A stretch of DNA of 64,000 bases from Oceanospirillum sanctuarii (GTDB lineage Bacteria; Pseudomonadota; Gammaproteobacteria; Pseudomonadales; Halomonadaceae): assembly GCF_002150805.1 (NCBI RefSeq), contig NZ_MTBA01000004.1, forward strand, positions 1,100,095-1,164,094. The letters run 5' to 3'. Numbering within the stretch: the first letter of the stretch is position 1; each line of letters opens with the position of its first letter. Under the pieces are notes generated by a model, which was not told where the DNA came from, ran no database searches, and saw only the letters and a list, made by a program, of their open reading frames with translations. Below, piece after piece: positions 37,027 to 47,917 of this stretch. Made by a program: the position numbers and the translations under genes.

Positions 37027-40000
37027 CCAGGGAGTTCGGAATCCGGTAACTGCCCGGAGTCACAGCGCGAGCCAGATAGAAGATACGGGTCACTTCGTGC
37101 TCTCCCCAGCGCTCATCTTTACCGCTGGAAAGCGCGGTGACGAAACGATCATCACGGTATTCCTGATGGCGGATATCTGCCTGTTTCATCCACTGATCCA
37201 GGGTCTGGCCTTCAACGCTGATCTCATTCAGTTTCAGGCTGTCCCCCAGATTCTGGTTCTCCAGCTCAAGACCGGCAGGCAGCAGATCAACCAGCAGCAG
37301 ATCAGGACGGAAGCTATCGCTGCGTACAAAGAGGCTGACCAGAACACGGTCACCAGTCTGCAGCTCTATTTTGCCATCACGCACCGACAAACGCTGACCC
37401 GATGCATCCATAAAGCTTCGGGTCACCAGAACCCCACCTTCACTGGAAGCCGGAGGTGCCGTCTTCGGTGTACTCTGAATCGCAAAGTCCGCATACAGGG
37501 TGGATTGACTACGGTTGATAATCTCTGCTCCCTGCATCAGATCTTCACCTTCCGCACTCAGGTAGAAACCTTTGTCATAGGTGTAACGGGAACTCTTACT
37601 GCCCAGACGAACCTCGGCCTGCCACGGTTTACCACCGAATGCGGTCAGCGCCTGAGACATCTGCAACACGGAGATCTGTTCCTGAGTACTCAGATAGCGG
37701 CGCTTTCTCAGCTGCCCGCTAACGGAGCGAGCCAGATTCTGAAGCCGTCCGGAATCCATATCGTGTTCCGCCAGCAGGCGAGCCTGTTGCGCTTTATCAC
37801 GAATCAGAGAGCCGTAGTGACCGATATAACGCCAGCCACCATCGGAGGTCATCAGATCCGGCCCTGTGGTACGGGCGATCAGGATATTGGCCAGCCCACG
37901 GTCACCCTGCAGTTTGGCGGCAACCGCCAGCTGAACAATACTCAGAGATGGCGTTTGACTGGTCACGCTCTGTGCCAGACGACGGATATCCGCCAGCGTC
38001 GCACGGTTGTTACGGGCCAGTACATAATGAGCATAAGCCTGATAAGCAAAACGGTACTGATCCGGTTCCGGCGACCAGCGTTCACGCATATTGCCGCGTC
38101 CACGGGTATAGTCCTGCAGACGCTTCAGAGTACGTTCCATCAGAGCGGAATCGACACTAACACCGGCATTGACGGCATCGGTCATAAAGTGACCAGCATA
38201 AGCCGTCAGCCAGTGCTGTTCATACTCATCGGTGGCCGACCACATACCAAAGCCGCCGTTGCTCTTCTGCTTTTTAGCCAATCGTTCCAGACCGGCTTCC
38301 AGCGCGGACTGACGATAGGCCGGTGAGTACTGAGCACCACCAATCGCCTCCAGCTCACTATCTAGGCTATAAAGCCACGGATAAGTGCTGCTCACCGTTT
38401 GCTCCAGACAGCCATACGGGTAGTGCAGCAGGCTATCCAGATGACGGTGCACATCTAACGGCACTGTATTAGCAATACCGGCAGCAATCTTGAGACTTTC
38501 CGGGTTGATTGAGGATGGATCTGCGGCGAAATCAGCTGGCTCCAGAACCAGACTCTTACCCGGTGCGAGCGAACTGCGCTTCACTTGCGTACTCACCGGA
38601 TACGGCTGACGGCTGATCAGCCCCCAGCGTCGATCTACCGGATACTCTTCAAGTCCGGTGACTTTAGCGTTGAACTCAATCCGGCCGTTACGGTTGCCAG
38701 CGGTAAAGCGATAGTTCAGGGTACGCTTTTCTTTATCCGCTAAGGTCAGGGTTTGTGTCAGCGCGGAAGGATCGGCAAAGGTCGCTGGGCCTGTCGCCTG
38801 CATCTGTACCTGAACCTCCTGAGGCGCACCGCTCAGATTAGTCACATCCAGAGCAACCTGAGATTCATCGCCAGCAGCGATAAAGCGCGGCAGCGACAGC
38901 TGTGTCACCAGAGGTGCAGCAACGATAATCTCTTCTTCCAGATGGCCAAAGCGGTTGTCATCAAAGGCCACCGCCATCAGACGCAGGCGACCGTTGAAGT
39001 CCGGCAGATCTAACGGAATCACCGCCTCGCCATTTACGACATCAACCCGGCCGGAGTAGAGGGATACGATCTGAACCTCTGAACGGGCAAGATCACCACC
39101 ACGGGTCAGGCCGCCATCACCACCAAAGGCGATACCGGCATTTTTGTCATCATTCAGTTCGATCAGATCCGCATACATATCATGGTGCTTAACCTGATAG
39201 CTGCGCTGAGCAAAGAAGAAATCCGCAGGTTCCGGGGTTTCAAAACGGGTAATGGAAAGAATACCCACATCCACCGCAGCCAGTGTCACCCAGGCTTTCT
39301 GAACCGGCTGACCTTGGCTGTCGGAGATTTTGAGACGGGCTTCCACCGTCTGATTCGGTAACCACTTCTCCGGCAGTTCTGTCGTTACCTGCAGGCTGCG
39401 CTCGGTGCGATCCAAAGGCAGATGCGTCAGACCAATCGCCCGGGTTGGCGTAATACGCCCCTCTTTATCACTCGGTTGCAGGTGCAGTGCGGTGATGTAG
39501 ATATCATGTCGCTTCCATTCAGGATCAACCGGAATCTCAACCACGGAGCCTTCTTTCGGCGTTGTGATCCGTTTTGACCAGAGCAGTCGATCACTTTCCA
39601 CCAGAATCAGAGTTTCACCGGCAGATGGTGGTGTCACCGTCAGCTGTACCTTGTCACCGGCCTTGTAAGCTGGTTTATCCAGCGTCAGGGCAACCTGATC
39701 CGGAAAAGAAGAATTCTGAGGCTGATCTCCCCACCAGTAATCGGTTTCAAACGGCAGACGGGTCACAAGACCTGTGCTGTTATCGGTGATCTCCAGACGA
39801 TACTGCCCCCAGTTAACCGGAATCTGCAGCTTGTATTTTTCACCGGCTGCAATGGAAACCGGCAGGGTCAGCTCGGTGATATCCTGATCAGTATGGGTCG
39901 CATACCAACCCCGGCTATCACTGAAACGCCAGTATGTTTTACGGGTCTGGTTAACCACCTTGACGGTCAGATCCTGTTTGGCTAACAGCTCACCCTCAAT

Positions 40001-41920
40001 ATTGGTGTAGATCAGATCAAACTCTGCCAGACTGTTGCTGGCGACCTTGTCATCAAACAGAGGACGCACACCGACCAGGCTGTTGGCAGGCAGTAAGTGA
40101 ACGGTATGACGACGCACAACCGGACGACCACCACTCTCGAACAGGCTACCGGTAATCTGCGCCTGTAAAGGAATCTTGGTTTCTTTCCAGCGCGGCTGTT
40201 CCGTCAGCACCAGTTCACCGGCTGCATTCAACAGCTGATTCGTTCGGGAAAACGCCTGATTCCAGTCACTGTTCTTCGGCTGACCAAAGAAGAAATCCGG
40301 GAAGGCCGCAATCGGGTGAACTGACGGGGAGATTTTAAATTCGGCATCAAAGCGGTTATTGGCCGCTGGAGCACCGTACAAATACTCACCCAGCACCTTC
40401 ACACTCAGAGGTTGGGAGGCCATCTGAGCCAGCGGTTGATTATCCGGATTCCAGCTGATTTTCAGCCGCTCCGGCATAAAGTCTTCCACCTTAAAACTGT
40501 AACGCCAGACCTGATTGGCAGGGCCTTTCACCTGAACCTGCCAGTTACCGGTTTTAGCATCAGCAGCCAGCGGATAATCAAAGCTGTAGAAGCCGTTACC
40601 GCTACTTTCCCAGCTCAGATTTTTCACTTTCTGCCCATCCGGGCGCACCAGTGTCAGCATCAGCTTGGTATCCGGCAGACGCTGACCATCTTCATCCCGT
40701 AGCAGAGCATTAATGGTCACGGTATCACCGCCGCGATAGAGATCGCGGGGCGAATAGATAAAGAGCTCACGCTGCAGGAACTGGCGGGAACCTGTTCCCA
40801 TTCGGGACAGATCCAGTGGCGGCTGATTCAGCGGCATCAGAGTAACGGAGTTGCCTTCGGTGACCAGCAGCGCTTTCTGGCGGTAGGGTTCAACCTGATA
40901 AGGAATATTGGTTTTGCCCATACCGGTTGTGCTGTGCCAGCGGTTGTTAGCACCCTTATAGGTCAGCAACTCGACCCTGGCACCTACCACAGGTTTAGCA
41001 TCGGACAGGCGATGTACATATACATCCATCGCATCACGGTAACGGCGAACGTGGACACCCAGATCCGTCACACTGAACCAGTTTACAGACAGGGTATTCT
41101 CAAAACGGGTCGGATCCCGCATCACTGCCAGATAAACCCCCGGATCTTTTAAAGCAGGGATGTTCTGCACCGGCAGATTCACGGTCTTCAGCTTATTAGC
41201 TTCAGCATTGAGTTCGAAGCGGGCTTCATAGACCAGATCCAGCAACTCTTCGATATCGTTCAGGCGGTAATAACCTTCACTGGTGCTGCTCCGCTTCCAG
41301 CTCAGTAAAGTACGCAGGGCTGCCTCATCATTTTTCACCCGGAAGAAGCTGACATTAGCCTGAGGCACATTCTGACTTTGCACCGGTAAACCACCGGAGC
41401 CATTTAAAGGCAGATAGTGACCATCGCTCAGAAAGCGAACAATTTTAGGCGCAGGACTCAGGGTGACAGCCTTGGAACTCGATCTGGACAAGGTTGCCCC
41501 GTTGGCGGCCTGCAGACCTTCCGCCACCAGTACTTCATATTTCGTTTCCGGTTCAGGATTCAGCAAATAGAGAAACAGGCCATCTTCCGAAAGCACCCAG
41601 TTAGTGTTGCGACTGGCAACCTGAACATAGGACTGAAAAGGCTTACTGCCATCCAGCGGCGCGGAGAAGCGGATACCAACGGTATTACCGTCGTCATAGC
41701 TAACCTCACCGATGTGGGTCACGGTTAAAGGCAAACCGGCATAGATATCATTCGGCTTATCTGCCGCTGAAGCCGGTACGGCGATCAGCAGAGAGACCAT
41801 CATAAGCATGGCTAGCAGGTTCTGAACCAGAACCCCTGATGTAAGCCAGGACATAGAAGGCTGATGAGAAGGCCGGAGGCCGGACAGATACCGGTCACCG
41901 AAAACGGAGGTCTGAATCAT
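36935..41920 (-). CDS. yfhM: Bacterial alpha-2-macroglobulin
   Basis: This is a very large periplasmic protein (1661 residues from this start) that traps proteases and works with PBP1C in envelope defence. It has many macroglobulin beta domains. The alpha-2-macroglobulin family pattern WMSSDRLLWSKRITTP-like is seen mid-protein, and the reactive thioester motif GCLEQ has its cysteine at C1171, followed by an alpha/alpha toroid domain. The thioester is intact, so covalent trapping is likely. The start at 41920 has AGGGA nine bases upstream; an open frame runs to 41998. The signal peptide (LLAMLMMVSLLIAVPASA) ends in A-S-A and not in a lipobox, unlike lipoprotein YfhM of E. coli. Confidence 0.93.
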   Translation of the reverse strand: MIQTSVFGDRYLSGLRPSHQPSMSWLTSGVLVQNLLAMLMMVSLLIAVPASAADKPNDIYAGLPLTVTHIGEVSYDDGNTVGIRFSAPLDGSKPFQSYVQVASRNTNWVLSEDGLFLYLLNPEPETKYEVLVAEGLQAANGATLSRSSSKAVTLSPAPKIVRFLSDGHYLPLNGSGGLPVQSQNVPQANVSFFRVKNDEAALRTLLSWKRSSTSEGYYRLNDIEELLDLVYEARFELNAEANKLKTVNLPVQNIPALKDPGVYLAVMRDPTRFENTLSVNWFSVTDLGVHVRRYRDAMDVYVHRLSDAKPVVGARVELLTYKGANNRWHSTTGMGKTNIPYQVEPYRQKALLVTEGNSVTLMPLNQPPLDLSRMGTGSRQFLQRELFIYSPRDLYRGGDTVTINALLRDEDGQRLPDTKLMLTLVRPDGQKVKNLSWESSGNGFYSFDYPLAADAKTGNWQVQVKGPANQVWRYSFKVEDFMPERLKISWNPDNQPLAQMASQPLSVKVLGEYLYGAPAANNRFDAEFKISPSVHPIAAFPDFFFGQPKNSDWNQAFSRTNQLLNAAGELVLTEQPRWKETKIPLQAQITGSLFESGGRPVVRRHTVHLLPANSLVGVRPLFDDKVASNSLAEFDLIYTNIEGELLAKQDLTVKVVNQTRKTYWRFSDSRGWYATHTDQDITELTLPVSIAAGEKYKLQIPVNWGQYRLEITDNSTGLVTRLPFETDYWWGDQPQNSSFPDQVALTLDKPAYKAGDKVQLTVTPPSAGETLILVESDRLLWSKRITTPKEGSVVEIPVDPEWKRHDIYITALHLQPSDKEGRITPTRAIGLTHLPLDRTERSLQVTTELPEKWLPNQTVEARLKISDSQGQPVQKAWVTLAAVDVGILSITRFETPEPADFFFAQRSYQVKHHDMYADLIELNDDKNAGIAFGGDGGLTRGGDLARSEVQIVSLYSGRVDVVNGEAVIPLDLPDFNGRLRLMAVAFDDNRFGHLEEEIIVAAPLVTQLSLPRFIAAGDESQVALDVTNLSGAPQEVQVQMQATGPATFADPSALTQTLTLADKEKRTLNYRFTAGNRNGRIEFNAKVTGLEEYPVDRRWGLISRQPYPVSTQVKRSSLAPGKSLVLEPADFAADPSSINPESLKIAAGIANTVPLDVHRHLDSLLHYPYGCLEQTVSSTYPWLYSLDSELEAIGGAQYSPAYRQSALEAGLERLAKKQKSNGGFGMWSATDEYEQHWLTAYAGHFMTDAVNAGVSVDSALMERTLKRLQDYTRGRGNMRERWSPEPDQYRFAYQAYAHYVLARNNRATLADIRRLAQSVTSQTPSLSIVQLAVAAKLQGDRGLANILIARTTGPDLMTSDGGWRYIGHYGSLIRDKAQQARLLAEHDMDSGRLQNLARSVSGQLRKRRYLSTQEQISVLQMSQALTAFGGKPWQAEVRLGSKSSRYTYDKGFYLSAEGEDLMQGAEIINRSQSTLYADFAIQSTPKTAPPASSEGGVLVTRSFMDASGQRLSVRDGKIELQTGDRVLVSLFVRSDSFRPDLLLVDLLPAGLELENQNLGDSLKLNEISVEGQTLDQWMKQADIRHQEYRDDRFVTALSSGKDERWGEHEVTRIFYLARAVTPGSYRIPNSLVEDMYDPEVRAISDSPGLLVVSQPDTEAQQ

Positions 41921-42282
41921 ACGGATATTCCCTGTGGAAAAGCCACTTACAGAACCGGTTGAGATTCCCGTTACCGGAAATCTGGTCTGCAATAACATTA
42001 GATCGGACAGCAGAGAGCAAAAACTCTATCTGAAAATTTTGCCGAGTATAACTGATTGAGGCCACGGGTATAGGATCAGAAGAGGGGCTCAAAGGGAGCA
42101 AGAGTAATTTTTTCCGCCTGGTTCACCTTTTTTCGACTGAAATTGGCATTTTTTGCTGATTTAACGCGATATTCGCACCCAAAAATTACAATTCATTACA
42201 GTTTCGGCACATTTTATCGGTACTATTGTCCGTCTTCTCTTCTACGACTTTCGTCAACCTTTATCCTAGACGGCATGCCTTT
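41921..42282. other. 362-bp divergent gap
   Basis: Control region between the alpha-2-macroglobulin and chemoreceptor genes. AT-rich near 42110-42200. No gene, terminator or recognisable operator was found; I saw no convincing sigma-28 or sigma-54 promoter for the chemoreceptor. Confidence 0.45.
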
Positions 42283-44259
42283 ATGCAGACGCTAAGATTT
42301 AATCAATTGTCGATTACAAGTCGCGTATTGATCTCACCGATCACTATTTTGTTGCTGCTGATTTCTGTCAGCGCCATCGCTCTTTTCTCGCTGAAGCGAA
42401 TCGACCGTGATGTGGCGGCGGCCACTACCCAGATTGCGCCTATGACTCAGCAAGCTCAGGCGATCAGCGAATATCTGTCACGACAGCGTATTCTGGTACT
42501 GAACTACCAGCAAAATCCTCAACCCCTGATGCTGGATGAGTTCGCGACCCGTGAAAAAGCTTTCAGCGAAAATCTGGAACAGCTACGCCCTTACATGAAC
42601 TCTGCGGGTCAGCAGGAACTGCTGGATCAGGTTCAGCAGCTGAATCAGGGCTATTCCGATCTGTTCCGGGACAAACTGGTGGGCTTTATGAGCCAGCAGC
42701 AAAGCCTGCGGGAAAATCTGGAATCCGCCTCAAGAGGCACAGACCGCGCGATCAAAAAGCTGGTCTCTCAACTGACGGCTAATGGTCAGAGCGATCTGTC
42801 AGAGCTGGTGGTTGTGGTCAGTGAGCTACAGGCAAACTTTCAGCAGGCCCGCATCTTCCTGCATCAGTATCTGACCCACAGAGACGAGAATCTTCTGGCG
42901 GAAGCGGAATATTACCTCGGCGAAGCCCGCGCCTTTCAGCAGCAGCTCGACAGCCCGGGGCTGAGCGAAAAGATGCAGTACCGCATCGAACAGCTGACCA
43001 AATCTCTCGATGGCGTAGCGCTGATCATCAACGAAGGCCGTCAACTGACCCATAAGCGTCAGGCAGTTCAGGAGCAACTGGATAGCTCAAGTGATGCCAT
43101 TTCAGTGGCGGCATCAGAGCTGAATCAAGGCATTCTTGCCCTACTGGATGACACCAGTGAGACGGTGCAGAGCCTGACCCAGCAAACCCGCTCCGGCCTG
43201 ATTGGTGCCAGTGCTGCCGCTGCCATTGTCGGCTTGTTGCTGGCGATTCTGATCAGCCGCAACGTACGCCGTATTCTGCTGCAGCTGAACCGTCGTCTGA
43301 CCGATATCGCTTCCGGTGATGGTGATCTGACCGCCCGTCTGCCGGAACAGGGCGGGCAGGAACTAAGCCTGATCGCCCGCAGTTTTAATCAGTTTATGAT
43401 CAAGCTGCAGACACTGATCCAACAACTGGTACGCAGCACCGACAGTCTGGCTTCTGCCAGCAGTCAGCTGGCCACCAACAGTCAGCAAAGTGTGATCAAC
43501 GCCCAGCAACAGCAGAGCAGCGTGCACTCGATCAATCAGGCGATCAGTGAACTGGTGGATCAGATCGCCACCATCGATCACAACGCCCAGCAGGCAAACG
43601 CTGTAAGCCGGGATACAGAAACCTCTGCCCGTGCCGGTCAGGACGATATCGAACAGACCCATAAAGCATTGGAAAACCTGTCCGCTCAACTGGCACTCTG
43701 TTCACAGCAGGTACTGGGACTGAGTGAACGTACCGACAGCATCTCTGAGATCACCGATGATATTCAGGGCATTGCCGATCAGACCAGCCTGCTGGCTCTG
43801 AACGCTGCTATTGAAGCAGCACGCGCAGGCGAGCATGGTCGCGGTTTTGCGGTAGTCGCCGATGAGGTGCGCCACCTTGCCAGCCGGACTCATCAGATGA
43901 CCGAACAGATCGTTGCTATCGTACGCACCATCGGCGATGAAGTGCAGCAAACCTGCTCCGATATGGAACAGCTGCAGCAGCAGTCTGATCAGACCCTGAA
44001 GCTAGCCAGCAAGACTCGCCAGGCACTGCAGAATATCGGCCACTGCGCACTGGAAACCCGTGAACAGATCGCCTCTATCGCGGATTCTTCAGAGCAGCAG
44101 ACCGGCCAGGTTCGGGCACTGCAACAGCAGAGTGAAGCCCTGCAGCAGACTCTGAATGAAGCCGCGCAGGCAAGCGAAGAACGGGCTGAAGCCAGCCGGA
44201 TTCTGGATACTCTGAGTCAGGACCTGCAACGTATGGCGCGCCAGTTCCGTACCAGCTAG
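42283..44259 (+). CDS. Methyl-accepting chemotaxis protein, helical-bundle sensor
   Basis: This 658-residue chemoreceptor has one helix near residues 17-40 ([20 protein letters not shown]). A long all-helical periplasmic domain of about 270 residues rich in Gln and Leu follows, then a second helix ([16 protein letters not shown]). HAMP comes next with the motif [17 protein letters not shown]. The signalling domain has the tip [20 protein letters not shown]. The periplasmic part resembles helical-bimodular or four-helix-bundle sensors, not Cache. I took the ATG at 42283; the open frame begins earlier with TTG at 42226, and neither has a clear ribosome site. Ligand unknown. Confidence 0.88.
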   Translation: MQTLRFNQLSITSRVLISPITILLLLISVSAIALFSLKRIDRDVAAATTQIAPMTQQAQAISEYLSRQRILVLNYQQNPQPLMLDEFATREKAFSENLEQLRPYMNSAGQQELLDQVQQLNQGYSDLFRDKLVGFMSQQQSLRENLESASRGTDRAIKKLVSQLTANGQSDLSELVVVVSELQANFQQARIFLHQYLTHRDENLLAEAEYYLGEARAFQQQLDSPGLSEKMQYRIEQLTKSLDGVALIINEGRQLTHKRQAVQEQLDSSSDAISVAASELNQGILALLDDTSETVQSLTQQTRSGLIGASAAAAIVGLLLAILISRNVRRILLQLNRRLTDIASGDGDLTARLPEQGGQELSLIARSFNQFMIKLQTLIQQLVRSTDSLASASSQLATNSQQSVINAQQQQSSVHSINQAISELVDQIATIDHNAQQANAVSRDTETSARAGQDDIEQTHKALENLSAQLALCSQQVLGLSERTDSISEITDDIQGIADQTSLLALNAAIEAARAGEHGRGFAVVADEVRHLASRTHQMTEQIVAIVRTIGDEVQQTCSDMEQLQQQSDQTLKLASKTRQALQNIGHCALETREQIASIADSSEQQTGQVRALQQQSEALQQTLNEAAQASEERAEASRILDTLSQDLQRMARQFRTS

Positions 44260-44682
44260 CGCCATAGCAGCCAGCCCCGTACCAGCCAGCCTTAGCGATA
44301 ACCGGAGCCAGCGTCCGCTCCATAAACAGAGCCAGCAGGCTTCGGTTATTCGACTAAAAACGCTATTTTCCGGCATCTGATTATTAATTTTTGCTTCAGA
44401 TGCTGGAGCTTTTCTGCTCTCAGGAGTAACGTAAAGCCCAACTCCAAAGCAGCACCCGATAAAAATAACGCTGCGGATCTGACAAAGATTTTCTTGCAAA
44501 GACCAAACCCGCACTGGTTGCCAAAACGATAACCCATATCGATAACGACACATTCAGGCTCTACCTGCCATTTTTCCGCTAACGTCACGTTGTGGGAAAG
44601 TCGCGGAGTGTTGAGCTCTGCCTGTCTGAATCCCGTATTTTGATCCGGCCGTCTGAGTCAGACCTGCCGGTGGAGCTTGTGT
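44260..44682. other. 423-bp gap upstream of the MFS gene
   Basis: No gene I can support. CCGTACCAGC at the end of the chemoreceptor gene is repeated 29 bp later, around 44277-44288. Two overlapping minus-strand frames of 80 and 154 codons cross the stretch but have poor starts. It could be a decayed gene or a dispersed genomic repeat. GGAG before the MFS start is the only clear signal. Confidence 0.35.
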
Positions 44683-45867
44683 ATGTCTCATACAGACACT
44701 GCCATTCAGCGTCACCAGTCCGCCTTCTGGAAAGCGAGCCTGGCGCTCTTTTCCGGTGCTTTTGTCACCTTTGCCAATCTGTACAGCACTCAGGCGCTGC
44801 TGCCTCTGCTCGCCCGGGAGTTTGATATTTCACCGGCCGCTGCCAGTCTCAGTCTATCGGTTGCCACCGCATCCCTTGCGGTTGCGCTCCTGTTTACCCC
44901 CGGTATTTCTGACCGTGTGGGACGTAAGAGCGTGATGGTGACCGCCCTGCTGCTGGCCTCAGTACTGGGTTTTGTGGTGACCTTTGTTCAGCACTACAGC
45001 CTGTTGCTGATTATTCGAGGCCTGCAGGGTTTTGCACTGGCGGGACTGGCTTCTATCGCCATGACCTATGTGAATGAAGAGTTCAGTCAGGAGTGTCGCG
45101 GTCTAGCCATGGGCCTCTACGTCAGCGGCACCACCGTGGGCGGTATGTCCGGACGTATCATTACCGGAACCCTGACAGAGCTGTACAACTGGCATCTGGC
45201 GTTACAGGTGCTGGCGGGTATCAGCCTTGCCTGCAGCCTGATCTTCGCCTTTGCCCTGCCGGCGTCGAAGCATTTCGCCCCTCAGAGTCTGTCGTTAAAA
45301 GCGATGGCAAAAGGCTTTGCTCACCATCTGGGACACTGGCCGCAACTGGGACGTTTTCTGCACGGTTTCCTGCTGATGGGCGGTCTGGTTACCCTCTATA
45401 ACTACGTCAGCTTCCGCCTGCACGATGAGCCTTATCTGCTGAGTGAAGCGGCTATCGGTTGGCTGTTTGTTATCTATCTGCTGGGCACCTTCAGCTCTAC
45501 CTGGATGGGAGCTAAAGCGGACAGGTTTGGCCCGCGTCCGGTGCTGCTGATCTGCATGTTACTGATGCTGGCCGGACTTCTGCTCACCGTGTTAGACGGT
45601 CTCTGGATCATTATTGCCGCGATGGGAATCTTCACCTTCGGCTTCTTTGGCGCGCACTCTATCGTCAGTAGCTGGGTGGGACAGGCGAGCAATGAATATA
45701 AGGCTCAGGCATCGGCGCTTTATCTGTTGTTTTACTATGCCGGTTCCAGCCTGATCGGCTCCGTGGGTGGGTATTTCTGGAGCCACTGGCAGTGGCTGGG
45801 CATTACCGGGCTGGTGTTGGCTTTGGTTTGTACCAGCGGCCTGATCGCCCTGACCTCAAAAGATTAA
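44683..45867 (+). CDS. Major facilitator superfamily transporter, YnfM-like
   Basis: A 394-residue carrier with about twelve membrane helices. The loop 2-3 signature appears as TPGISDRVGRKSVMV, typical of MFS, with a matching motif in the second half (GAKADRFGPRPVLL). The sequence resembles the YnfM/arabinose-efflux branch (ANLYSTQALLPLLAREFDIS near the start). These are proton-coupled exporters of poorly defined substrate. The ATG at 44683 is chosen because GGAG lies seven bases upstream; a TTG two codons earlier is less likely. Confidence 0.85.
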   Translation: MSHTDTAIQRHQSAFWKASLALFSGAFVTFANLYSTQALLPLLAREFDISPAAASLSLSVATASLAVALLFTPGISDRVGRKSVMVTALLLASVLGFVVTFVQHYSLLLIIRGLQGFALAGLASIAMTYVNEEFSQECRGLAMGLYVSGTTVGGMSGRIITGTLTELYNWHLALQVLAGISLACSLIFAFALPASKHFAPQSLSLKAMAKGFAHHLGHWPQLGRFLHGFLLMGGLVTLYNYVSFRLHDEPYLLSEAAIGWLFVIYLLGTFSSTWMGAKADRFGPRPVLLICMLLMLAGLLLTVLDGLWIIIAAMGIFTFGFFGAHSIVSSWVGQASNEYKAQASALYLLFYYAGSSLIGSVGGYFWSHWQWLGITGLVLALVCTSGLIALTSKD

Positions 45868-45916
45868 AACCGTCTCAAATTTTATAGCTGCCGCAACTAC
45901 CATAACGGTCACTACG

Positions 45917-45951
45917 AAAAAGCCGCTGAGGAAAACTCCTCAGCGGCTTTT
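45917..45951. terminator. Terminator after the MFS gene
   Basis: AAAAGCCGCTGAGGA-N4-TCCTCAGCGGCTTTT, a 15-bp perfect stem, shared with the convergent chemoreceptor gene. A short direct repeat (ATCTTATTTCAGSTGC, two copies) follows at about 45968-46000. Confidence 0.85.
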
Positions 45952-46018
45952 GCTTTCTATGCCGGACACATCTTATTTCAGGTGCATCTTATTTCAGCTG
46001 CATTTCTTAGCCTGGCGA

Positions 46019-47653
46019 TCAGACCTTAAACTGACGTACCAGATTGTGCAGGGTATCCGCCTGTCCCGCCAGCTCATCACTGGCATGATTTACCTGGTCA
46101 GTGGATTCAGATGTCGTCTGGGACAGATCCACAATATTCACCACGTTACGGTTGATCTCTTCTGCCACCAGAGACTGCTCTTCGGCGGCACTGGCGATCA
46201 TGTCGTTCATATCCCGAATCGACTCAACCGCTGCCAGAATAGTATCCAGCGAGCTGCCCGCTTCGGTTGCGGTAGCTTCGGTCGCTTCGGTGTATTTCAG
46301 GCTCTCGTCGATCACAGTTACCGCTTTCATAGCCGCAGCCTGCAACTGCTCGATCATGCCCTGAATCTCATCGGTACTTTCCTGAGTCCGTTGCGCCAGC
46401 GTGCGAACTTCATCTGCCACAACCGCAAAGCCTCGGCCATGTTCACCGGCACGTGCTGCTTCAATCGCGGCGTTTAGCGCCAGCAGGTTGGTCTGCTCGG
46501 CGACGTTACGGATCACATCCAGCACACTACCGATGTTTTCACTGTCAGAGCGCAGGGTCTTGATCACATCCGCCGAGTTTTTCACCTGCCCATTCAGGTC
46601 ATGAATGGCACGGATCGCATCCTCAACCTGAGCTTTACCCTGACGGGCCTGCTCATCGGCGCGGTTAGCCGCAGCAGCTGCTTCACCGGCGTTTTGCGCA
46701 ACTTCATGCACAGTTGTGGACATCTCATGAATCGCGGTGGCGACCTGATCGGTTTCCTTCGCCTGCTGAGCAATGGTGGTACTGCTCTCACGGGTGATCG
46801 AGGACAGTTCCTCTGCTGCGGCAGATACTGCTTCTGAGGATTTATTAGCCTGAATGATCACCTGATGAATCCGTTCCACAAAAGCGTTGAAATGGAAGGT
46901 CAGCTGGGTGATTTCATCGTTACCCCGAACACGCAAACGGGAAGTCAGATCACCTTCACCCTGACTGATATCCTGCATCGCCTGAACGGTGGCTTTCAGC
47001 GGACGGGTAATACTGCGGGCAATCAGCCAGGCGATAGCCGCCATAACGCCGATAATGACAACTGCAGCAGACAATACCGAGATCATCTGACGGTTAAACT
47101 GGGCATCGATATCATCGATATACGCACCTGTGCCCACAGCCCAGCCCCATGGCTTGTACGCCAGGACAAAGGAGAGTTTTGGCACAGGCTTATCAGAGCC
47201 GGCACGGGTCCAGTGGTATTCAGACACAAACTCGCCGGTGCTTTGCAGCTTAGGGCCCATACCGGCAAAAAACTGTTTGTCGTTAACATCTTTAATCTGG
47301 CTCAGGTCTTTACCAATCAGCTTATCGCTGACGTGCATTTTAACTATGCCGTTCAGATCCTGAACCCAGAAGTAATCGTTCTGGCCAAAGCGCATCGGCT
47401 TCACCAGCTTAAGGGCGGTATCCTGAGCTTCTGCCAGCGTCATACTACCTGCCTGAACCTGTTTATTAAGACCATCAAACAAGCTGATGACAGATTCATT
47501 CAGGTGACGGAGTTCACTGGTTTTCTGATCGGTATAACCATCACGGGAATATTGAAGGGAGACAACCAGCAGCACACTGATCGAGGCAAAGACCAGTAAC
47601 AGAAGCAGCCAGATGCGCAATTGGATTGGTAGACGGCGAAACGTCATTTCCAT
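46019..47653 (-). CDS. Methyl-accepting chemotaxis protein with single Cache domain (tandem copy 1)
   Basis: A 544-residue chemoreceptor: helix at about 12-30, a single Cache domain ([35 protein letters not shown]), a second helix near 192-212, HAMP ([16 protein letters not shown]) and a signalling domain with tip [20 protein letters not shown]. It ends QFKV without a CheR tether. AGGA precedes the ATG. It lies directly downstream of a close paralogue (545 residues) on the same strand. The cytoplasmic halves are nearly identical and the Cache domains have diverged, which points to tandem duplication with divergent ligands. Confidence 0.93.
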   Translation of the reverse strand: MEMTFRRLPIQLRIWLLLLLVFASISVLLVVSLQYSRDGYTDQKTSELRHLNESVISLFDGLNKQVQAGSMTLAEAQDTALKLVKPMRFGQNDYFWVQDLNGIVKMHVSDKLIGKDLSQIKDVNDKQFFAGMGPKLQSTGEFVSEYHWTRAGSDKPVPKLSFVLAYKPWGWAVGTGAYIDDIDAQFNRQMISVLSAAVVIIGVMAAIAWLIARSITRPLKATVQAMQDISQGEGDLTSRLRVRGNDEITQLTFHFNAFVERIHQVIIQANKSSEAVSAAAEELSSITRESSTTIAQQAKETDQVATAIHEMSTTVHEVAQNAGEAAAAANRADEQARQGKAQVEDAIRAIHDLNGQVKNSADVIKTLRSDSENIGSVLDVIRNVAEQTNLLALNAAIEAARAGEHGRGFAVVADEVRTLAQRTQESTDEIQGMIEQLQAAAMKAVTVIDESLKYTEATEATATEAGSSLDTILAAVESIRDMNDMIASAAEEQSLVAEEINRNVVNIVDLSQTTSESTDQVNHASDELAGQADTLHNLVRQFKV

Positions 47654-47845
47654 AGGGGAGATCCTTAGTTCTTGCTATGAGCGGCGGTCGGATTTTCAGC
47701 GTCTGTGTGGGGTATAATTTTTATTGATCAGACACTGACCTAACGTACGCTCTGTTTATTGTTATGGCCTCTAAGATGCCACTTACACAACGCATTACAA
47801 GTCATTAATGTAGCCTTCTGTTTAATAGTGTAACTTTGATGCCTC

Positions 47846-47884
47846 AAAAAAAAGTGGCATCCTGATGAAATCAGTAATGCCACT
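47846..47884 (-). terminator. Terminator between the tandem chemoreceptor genes
   Basis: AGTGGCAT with an inner CTGAT/ATCAG stem forms a hairpin that is followed on the minus strand by a run of T residues. It lies about 34 bp after the stop of the upstream copy, so the two paralogues are transcribed separately. Confidence 0.8.
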
Positions 47885-47917
47885 GTTTTAGATCACTTTT
47901 TTTACAATTCTTTTGGA

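Noticed and set aside
44346..44588. An 80-codon minus-strand frame with a hydrophobic stretch
   Set aside because: Poor start, no ribosome site and overlap with another frame; kept only as an unexplained region.
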